NCBI GenBank assembly: GCA_043748985.1
Contig: JAYVEG010000266.1
Coordinates: 1 to 9,568, forward strand
Direction of reading: 5' to 3'
Length of the DNA: 9,568 nt
Origin: JBBROS01 sp043748985
GTDB taxonomy: Bacteria; Pseudomonadota; Alphaproteobacteria; Acetobacterales; Acetobacteraceae
The stretch's first letter is position 1; every line of letters starts with the position of its first letter. Of this stretch, positions 5,105 to 9,568 are shown piece after piece. Both the position numbers and the translations under genes were made by a program. A model generated the notes under the pieces. The model made no database searches. It was not told the DNA's origin and saw only the letters and a program-made list of their open reading frames with translations.

Positions 5105-6655
5105 ATGCAACTCAACCTGATTTTCGACGCCAACGCCCAGGCGGCCCCACAGTCCTTCCGCACCGCCATTCAGGCCGCGGCCGCAATCTTGTCCGCCGCG
5201 TTCGAGAATGCAGTGGCAATCAATATCACCATCGGCTGGGGCGAATACCCCGGCAATGGCAGTGCGGAATCCAACGGTGGCGCCTCCGCCAGCCCATCGA
5301 CAGGAATCGTCGCCGCCTACAGCCAGGTGCGGAGCTGGCTCTCAGGCTCCGCCAACGCCGCGGTGCAGGCCGGAGTCGCAGCCCTGCCGACCACCCAGAC
5401 AATCCAGGGCAACACCGGCGTCGTGGTCTGGCGCGCACAAGAAAAGATGATGGGCCAACTGGCGGCGAACGCCCCGGGCGTCGACGGTTACGCAGGCTTC
5501 GCCAAGGACATTGCCGCCAACCTCCTCACAGGCGTCGCGATCCACGAGCTGACCCACGCCATGGGCCGCGTGCCCTCCACCACGCCCGACATCTTCGGCC
5601 TGTTCCGCTTCACCGCCCAGGGCACACGCCTGTTCTCGACCGGCGGCACGCCCTCATACCTATCGCTCGATGGCGGCCGCACCGATCTCGCCGACTACGG
5701 CCGCACATCCGACCCCAGCGACTTTCTCAACGCCAGCGGCCGAACCCCCAACGATCCGCTCAACGAGGCCTACAGCGCCGCAACGGTCCAGAGCCTCACC
5801 GGCATCGACAAGCTGCAGATGGAGGCGCTCGGCTACATCGTCACGCCCACCGCGCCTACACGACTGCACGGCAACGATCTCGGCTACAGCCCGTCCGCCC
5901 AGGGACCCGCACACTCGATCGACCTGCTCAATTTCGAGGCCGGATACAAGGACCTGGTGCAGGCGTTCGGCACCGACCAGCGGGCGATGCAGGGGTGGTT
6001 CGACACGTTCCAGAATACCGAACACCGGGTCGGCACGTTCGACGGCCTCGATTACGTCGCCAGCTATGCAGACCTCACGGCGTCGGTCCAGGGAACCTCA
6101 TCGATGCAGGCGATCGAAGACGCCGGCGCCCTCCAATACATCACGCACGGTCTGGCGGATGGCCGCAGCATCAGCTTCAACGCGCTCGACTATATCGCGG
6201 GCAACCCGGACCTGATCGCCTCGATCGGCCTGAACTGCGACGCCGGGGCCATGCAGTTCATCCAGCAGGGTGCCGCTGCAGGACGTACTACGACCTTCGA
6301 CGGCCTGGACTACATTGCCAGCTACGGCGACCTGATCGCGGCATTCGGCGTCAACGAGCAGGCCGGCGCCGTGCATTTCATCACCAGCGGCTATCACGAG
6401 GGCCGCACGACCAACTTCGATGGCCTGTCCTACATCGCCGGCTACACCGACCTGATGATGGCATTCGGCGCCAACAACGACGCCGGCGCATCGCACTTCA
6501 TCACCTACGGCCTGCACGAAGGCCGCGCGACGGCTTTCAACGTCGGCGCCTACCGGGCCTCGCACACGGACCTGCAGGGCACCTTCGCCACGGATGACCA
6601 GTTCCTGACCGCCTACATCGACACCTACGTCCGCACCGGGCACCTGCTGGCATGA
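5105..6655 (+). CDS. Predicted zinc metalloprotease with C-terminal 40-residue repeat array
   Basis: The 516-residue protein has an N-terminal catalytic region (about 1-250) with HELTHAMGR at 147-155: His147, Glu148 and His151 form an HExxH zinc motif. Gly154 sits where metzincins have HExxHxxG, but position 157 is Pro instead of the third His, so the third ligand must lie elsewhere. DKLQMEALGY (235-244) resembles the segment closing the catalytic domain in NF038122-type bacterial metalloproteases, the family I judge closest. Residues 277-516 are repeats. No Sec or Tat signal is visible at MQLNLIFDANAQAAP, so the export route, if any, is unclear. The ATG at 5105 has GGGA at 5092-5095 before it; the frame is open further upstream to 4943, but that part overlaps the divergent gene and the AT-rich promoter. 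The gene is divergent from the ABC exporter. The substrate is unknown. Confidence 0.82.
   Translation: MQLNLIFDANAQAAPQSFRTAIQAAAAILSAAFENAVAINITIGWGEYPGNGSAESNGGASASPSTGIVAAYSQVRSWLSGSANAAVQAGVAALPTTQTIQGNTGVVVWRAQEKMMGQLAANAPGVDGYAGFAKDIAANLLTGVAIHELTHAMGRVPSTTPDIFGLFRFTAQGTRLFSTGGTPSYLSLDGGRTDLADYGRTSDPSDFLNASGRTPNDPLNEAYSAATVQSLTGIDKLQMEALGYIVTPTAPTRLHGNDLGYSPSAQGPAHSIDLLNFEAGYKDLVQAFGTDQRAMQGWFDTFQNTEHRVGTFDGLDYVASYADLTASVQGTSSMQAIEDAGALQYITHGLADGRSISFNALDYIAGNPDLIASIGLNCDAGAMQFIQQGAAAGRTTTFDGLDYIASYGDLIAAFGVNEQAGAVHFITSGYHEGRTTNFDGLSYIAGYTDLMMAFGANNDAGASHFITYGLHEGRATAFNVGAYRASHTDLQGTFATDDQFLTAYIDTYVRTGHLLA
5933..6652 (+). repeat. Tandem 40-residue (120-bp) repeats in the metalloprotease
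   Basis: Six units are visible: a divergent first one (residues 277-311), one with a 6-residue insertion (312-357), three clean 40-residue units (358-397, 398-437, 438-477) and a divergent last one (478-516). Each opens with F-[DN]-x-L-x-Y-[IV]-A-x-x-x-D-L, then AFGxNxxAGA in the better-conserved units, then a hydrophobic-aromatic stretch, and ends with G-x-x-x-GR. The clean units at 6296-6415 and 6416-6535 are also clearly similar as DNA. I recall similar repeats in alphaproteobacterial secreted or surface proteins but cannot name a domain family. Confidence 0.85.
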
Positions 6656-6657
6656 CA

Positions 6658-6672
6658 GCCGGAAAGCCCGGC
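6658..6672. terminator. Weak hairpin between convergent genes
   Basis: GCCGG and CCGGC pair around a 5-base loop three bases after the protease stop. There is no T-run on either strand, so this is at best a weak, possibly Rho-dependent, end. The rest of the 85-base gap to 6740 shows nothing I can name. Confidence 0.2.
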
Positions 6673-6740
6673 GTCAGACCCGCAGCGAAGGTGAAACCCC
6701 CCACCGCTCAAACAAAGCGCCGCCCGTAAAACCCCACAAG

Positions 6741-7913
6741 TCACGCCCGCAGCAGCCCGCCCTCCGCCGTGACGCCCCCCAGGCCCGGAAACACCGCAGG
6801 CATCGCCGAAGCCGGCACGCCAAGATGGCCCACCAGCAACCCCATCGCGACCGACCGCAGATCCGTCGTCGGCGCAAGATCCCGGTCCTCGAACAACTTG
6901 CCGGCCGCCAGACCAGGCCAGGTTCCCGCAACCCGGCCACCGGCAATCGCGCCCCCCGCCACAAAGGCGACGCCCGCCGTGCCATGATCCGTTCCGCCCG
7001 TGCCGTTGACCCGGACAGTGCGGCCGAATTCCGTCATCACCAGCACCGCCGTCTGCGCCCAGGCCGGCCCCAACGCCGTCTTCAACGCCGCCATCCCGAC
7101 ATCCAGCTGTTTCAGCGGAAAGACCAGCCGCTGCATCTGCCCGGCATGCGTGTCCCAGCCGCCACCCTCCAGAACAGCAACCCGCGGACCATCCGCCGCC
7201 GCCAGCAGCTTGCCCGCCGCCGCCGCAACGTTCGCAACCGAGTTCCGGTCACCGCTCTGCTGCAGCCCCGCCAACACGCCGCCGGAAAAACCACGGTCGC
7301 GCAGACCCTCCGCAATCACCGGCCCCAAAATCGCGTCGTCATGGGCCAAATCCGCAATGCGCGCATACAGATCGGGCGCCAGCGCCTGATACCCGCTGGG
7401 TGCGTAGCTCCCGACCGCGGCCTCACCCCGAAGCATCAGCGGCACCGTGACACCCACCGACAAAGCCGTGTTGGCGCGGTGCCCCGGCATCGCCGCCACC
7501 GCCCGGTTCAACCAGCCGCTCGACAGCCGTTGGTCCGCTCCGCTTTCCAGATAGTCCTGCGCGTCGAAATGGCTGCGGCTCCGATACGGCCCCGCCACCG
7601 CGTGCACCGGCAGCAACTGGCCGGCGGCATACATCGCATGCATGCCCTCCAGCGCCGGATGCAGCCCATAGAACCCGCCGAGATCGAGCAGACCCCCAGG
7701 CTGACCCGGCTCCGGCAGCACCAGCGGCCCACGCAGCCCCGCCAACGCCGTGTCGCCATAAGGCGTAACGGCCGCCAGCCCATCGAGCGCCCCGCGCAGG
7801 ATGACGACGACCAGGCGCTTCTCCGTCGGCGCGTCTGCCAACGCGATCGAAGCGCGGCCAACGGTCCAGGCCGATGTCAGGCCCAGCAGGGCCGAGCGAC
7901 GGGTGATGTTCAT
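6741..7913 (-). CDS. DUF1501 protein with twin-arginine signal
   Basis: The 390-residue protein starts MNITRRSALLGL, a Tat signal (Arg5-Arg6), with a hydrophobic stretch and a likely cleavage near ALADA (about residue 28). Family hallmarks follow: ILRGALDGL (38-46), SHFDAQDYLESG (114-125), GGWDTHAGQ (251-259), MTEFGRTVRVNG (293-304) and GGTDHGTAG (306-314). DUF1501 is related to the alkaline phosphatase/sulfatase fold; the Asp and His residues of GWDTH and TDHG could bind metal, which is inference. No enzymatic activity is assigned. It should be exported folded to the periplasm or beyond. The ATG at 7913 comes 2 bases after the stop of the DUF1800 gene, with AGAGG 8 bases upstream, so the two are co-translated. 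DUF1501 and DUF1800 genes are neighbours in many bacteria, which supports a joint function. Confidence 0.92.
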   Translation of the reverse strand: MNITRRSALLGLTSAWTVGRASIALADAPTEKRLVVVILRGALDGLAAVTPYGDTALAGLRGPLVLPEPGQPGGLLDLGGFYGLHPALEGMHAMYAAGQLLPVHAVAGPYRSRSHFDAQDYLESGADQRLSSGWLNRAVAAMPGHRANTALSVGVTVPLMLRGEAAVGSYAPSGYQALAPDLYARIADLAHDDAILGPVIAEGLRDRGFSGGVLAGLQQSGDRNSVANVAAAAGKLLAAADGPRVAVLEGGGWDTHAGQMQRLVFPLKQLDVGMAALKTALGPAWAQTAVLVMTEFGRTVRVNGTGGTDHGTAGVAFVAGGAIAGGRVAGTWPGLAAGKLFEDRDLAPTTDLRSVAMGLLVGHLGVPASAMPAVFPGLGGVTAEGGLLRA

Positions 7914-7915
7914 GG

Positions 7916-9205
7916 TCAGCGCCTCTGGAATTCGGGTGAGGTCAGCAGCAGCGTCATCGCATCCCGGCGCGACCCGGCGCCGCGCAGCGCATCGCGAGTC
8001 CGCGGCCGCAACAGCGGACCCAGCGACGACTCCGCCACCTCCATCGGGTCCCGCTCTGCCTGCCCGGCAACGCTGTAGGTCCAATCGACCCGCCGCATCA
8101 TCGCCTCCGGCGCCGCCCACGCACTGGCCATGTCGGACCAGCCGTTCGGCAGCGGCGCGGTCCACAGCGGCTGCCCCAGGCTGCCCAATACCCCCTGCAG
8201 CGATACCTGCTTGTCGGCCGGCAGATCGAGCGCGCGCAGCGTCGCGACCGAGTAGTCCAGCGGCGTGCGCAGCTTGGCCAGCGGCGTCCAGGCCTGTTCC
8301 AGTTGCAACAGCGCAACGCTGGCCGCACCAAGATCGCCGCCAGTATCCCGCAGCACGCCCTCGATGGCCCGCACCGCGTCGGGCGGCGGCTCGTCGGCCA
8401 CGAAGTGCCGCACCAACTGCGTGGCAAGGTGGCGGTGCGTCGCCGGATGATGCGCCAGGAACTCGAGCGCCGCGATCCCACCGGCCTCGCCGGGTGGAAA
8501 CCTCTTGCCCAGCAGCGTCTTCATCCCGGGCTCGTGCGCGCCATCGCGGAACTGATACCCGGGGATCAGCCGGTTGAGCTCGACGGACCAGCCGCTGATG
8601 ATCTTGGCGAACTCCGTCACATCCGTCTGCGAATACCCGGCCGCCGGGCTGAGCGTGTGCAGCTCCAGGCACTCACGCGCCAAGTTCTCGTTCAAACCAC
8701 GCTTCTGCGCCTTGCCGACGACGCTGTTCGGTCCGAACGACGCGTTGTTGTCGAGATACATCAGCATCGCCGGATGCCGCATCACCGCCAGCAGCATGGC
8801 ATAGAATGGCCCGGTGACATTCGGCCGGATCGCCTCGCGGATATACGGGCCGATGGTGGCATTGGTGCCGCCCTGGCGGATGCTCACCGTGAAATGGTTC
8901 GCCCAGAACCACACCAGCCGCTCCCGGAACGGCGCATCGGTCTTCAGCAGTTGCTGGGTCTGCGCGGCTACATCCGCCTTGAACAGCGGGTCCACCAACG
9001 CCGGCCCCTGCGGCAGGTTCAACTTGTACTGTTCCCGCAGCACCGTCAGCCCATCCGCCGTGGTCGGCAGCTTCGGGTCCCATACGGCCGCATCGTCCGC
9101 CTCGACCTGGTCCTGTAGCCACTTTAGCGGCTCGGTCGGCACCGGCTGCTCGCCCCGCCGCCCAAGCCCGAACCGGATCAACGCATGTGCTGTGACGGTA
9201 TCCAT
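7916..9205 (-). CDS. DUF1800 protein, partner of the adjacent DUF1501 protein
   Basis: The 429-residue protein carries the DUF1800 series of motifs in order: LIRFGLGRR (9-17), ERLVWFWANHFTVS (95-108), MLMYLDNNASFGPNS (147-161), GLNENLARECLELHTLS (170-186), GYSQTDVTEFAKIISGWS (190-207), HRHLATQLVRHFVADEP (257-273), TPLDYSVATLRAL (314-326), GQPLWTAPLPNGWSD (344-358) and the end LLTSPEFQRR (420-429). The function is unknown. No signal peptide is evident, whereas the partner has a Tat signal. The partner may carry it through the Tat pore as a complex, or this protein may stay in the cytoplasm. The start at 9205 is the only usable start in frame: an in-frame TAA lies at 9242-9244 and no other start codon follows it. 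No clear Shine-Dalgarno precedes it. Confidence 0.92.
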   Translation of the reverse strand: MDTVTAHALIRFGLGRRGEQPVPTEPLKWLQDQVEADDAAVWDPKLPTTADGLTVLREQYKLNLPQGPALVDPLFKADVAAQTQQLLKTDAPFRERLVWFWANHFTVSIRQGGTNATIGPYIREAIRPNVTGPFYAMLLAVMRHPAMLMYLDNNASFGPNSVVGKAQKRGLNENLARECLELHTLSPAAGYSQTDVTEFAKIISGWSVELNRLIPGYQFRDGAHEPGMKTLLGKRFPPGEAGGIAALEFLAHHPATHRHLATQLVRHFVADEPPPDAVRAIEGVLRDTGGDLGAASVALLQLEQAWTPLAKLRTPLDYSVATLRALDLPADKQVSLQGVLGSLGQPLWTAPLPNGWSDMASAWAAPEAMMRRVDWTYSVAGQAERDPMEVAESSLGPLLRPRTRDALRGAGSRRDAMTLLLTSPEFQRR

Positions 9206-9240
9206 GCTCGCGACATTAGCAGGCGCCGAGCAACCGGCAT
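9178..9240 (-). CDS. Possible 20-residue leader ORF overlapping the start of the DUF1800 gene
   Basis: An ATG at 9240-9238 is preceded by AGGAGAGGG ending 9 bases upstream (9258-9250), by far the best Shine-Dalgarno in this gap. The frame (MPVARRLLMS...) runs 20 codons to a TGA at 9180-9178. It is out of frame with DUF1800 and overlaps its first 28 bases. The DUF1800 start itself lacks a Shine-Dalgarno. Ribosomes loaded on the short ORF could feed or limit initiation at 9205. Only position and spacing support it; a 20-codon frame can arise by chance. Confidence 0.3.
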   Translation of the reverse strand: MPVARRLLMSRAWIPSQHMR

Positions 9241-9248
9241 GTTACGAA

Positions 9249-9287
9249 CCCTCTCCTTTTACGTCCCCCCTCCTCCTCTACCTCCGT
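9249..9287 (-). other. Purine-rich tract in the DUF1800 leader
   Basis: On the minus strand 9287-9249 is nearly all purine, with several GGAGG-like units (for example at 9285-9281), broken mainly by ACGT. The proximal part acts as the Shine-Dalgarno of the short ORF at 9240. The distal units lie too far from any start to serve as ribosome sites. Confidence 0.35.
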
Positions 9288-9312
9288 GTTTAAATCTTCT
9301 TCCGACCCTCGG

Positions 9313-9568
9313 CTATTTCAACAACCCAGCCGCCTTCATGGCCTTCTCGATCAACTCCCCAGGCTTAGGCAGCACCCCCACCACCGAAGCCACCGCAGCA
9401 ACAGGCCGCGCAACGAAAGGCCGCGCAGCCTGCGTCAACAACCCCCACGAATGCGCAAGATGCCAGGTCGAGGCGATCTCGCCCGCCAGCATATAAGGCC
9501 CGGCCGCCCCCACCCCATGGTCCGCATCAGCGCCCCCCACCACGATCGGCGTCCCGTGCCGCAGACCA
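9313..9568 (-). CDS. C-terminal end of an unrecognised protein (runs off the right edge)
   Basis: The frame is open from the window edge to a TAG at 9315-9313, giving 84 whole codons. It reads GLRHGTPIVVGGADADHG, then AAGPYMLAGEIASTWHLAHSWGLL, a hydrophobic Ala/Val-rich stretch (RPVAAVASVVG) and the end KPGELIEKAMKAAGLLK. Codon choice and sensible residue composition support a real gene, but I do not recognise the family. An N-terminal start cannot be placed. It is co-oriented with DUF1800 with a 107-base gap, so it could be transcribed with it; no convincing terminator is seen between them. Confidence 0.6.
   Translation of the reverse strand, partial: GLRHGTPIVVGGADADHGVGAAGPYMLAGEIASTWHLAHSWGLLTQAARPFVARPVAAVASVVGVLPKPGELIEKAMKAAGLLK

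Noticed and set aside
6038..6535. Repeat array considered as a CRISPR or non-coding tandem repeat
   Set aside because: The units are in frame, 120 bp, diverged at wobble positions and encode a clean protein repeat; there are no spacers.
6038..6652. Repeats considered as RTX calcium-binding nonapeptides
   Set aside because: The GGxGxD nonapeptide pattern is absent; the unit is 40 residues with a different consensus.
7914..8672. N-terminal extension of the DUF1501 frame
   Set aside because: It overlaps the conserved DUF1800 coding sequence in another frame; the Tat signal fixes the DUF1501 start at 7913.
9302..9312. CCGA/TCGG hairpin just after the stop of the right-edge gene, considered as a terminator
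   Set aside because: A 4-bp stem with a 3-base loop and only a weak T-run is too little for a terminator call.

Overview
The window is GC-rich with dense coding on both strands. Gene content and style (a C-P lyase operon with a divergent PhnF, and a DUF1800/DUF1501 pair) suggest an alphaproteobacterium, perhaps Acetobacteraceae or another Rhodospirillales. This is inference: there is no rRNA or other marker gene in the window.

Layout. (1) Positions 1-1303, minus strand: the start of a carbon-phosphorus lyase operon, phnG-phnH-phnI, tightly overlapped, with phnI running off the left edge. (2) A short divergent control region holds a perfect 14-bp palindrome at 1325-1338, the likely operator of PhnF. 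phnF itself (GntR/HutC family) is on the plus strand at 1386-2114. (3) An Asp/Glu/hydantoin racemase-superfamily gene, 2183-2947 plus, lies directly behind phnF. It is flanked by two related copies of a small interspersed repeat; the downstream copy supplies its last codons and stop. The two positions that hold the catalytic cysteines in this superfamily appear to be Ala and Gly. (4) 3112-4953 minus: a fused permease-ATPase ABC exporter. (5) 5105-6655 plus: a predicted zinc metalloprotease with an HExxH motif, followed by an array of about 40-residue repeats. It is divergent from the exporter across an AT-rich island. (6) 6741-9205 minus: a two-gene unit, DUF1800 then DUF1501, the second with a twin-arginine signal. 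A short ORF with a strong Shine-Dalgarno overlaps the start of the DUF1800 gene. (7) 9313-9568 minus: the C-terminal end of an unrecognised protein.

How the parts work together. PhnG, PhnH and PhnI are subunits of the C-P lyase core complex, which activates phosphonates before PhnJ cleaves the C-P bond (phnJ is expected beyond the left edge). PhnF probably represses the operon from the palindrome. The racemase-like gene is co-oriented with phnF, but a shared function is unproven. The exporter/protease pair and the DUF1800/DUF1501 pair look like independent modules concerned with the cell envelope or exterior. Nothing marks the window as a mobile element, defence island or CRISPR locus. The most unusual items are the cysteine-lacking racemase homologue inside its repeat frame, the repeat-bearing metalloprotease, and the short overlapping ORF before DUF1800.
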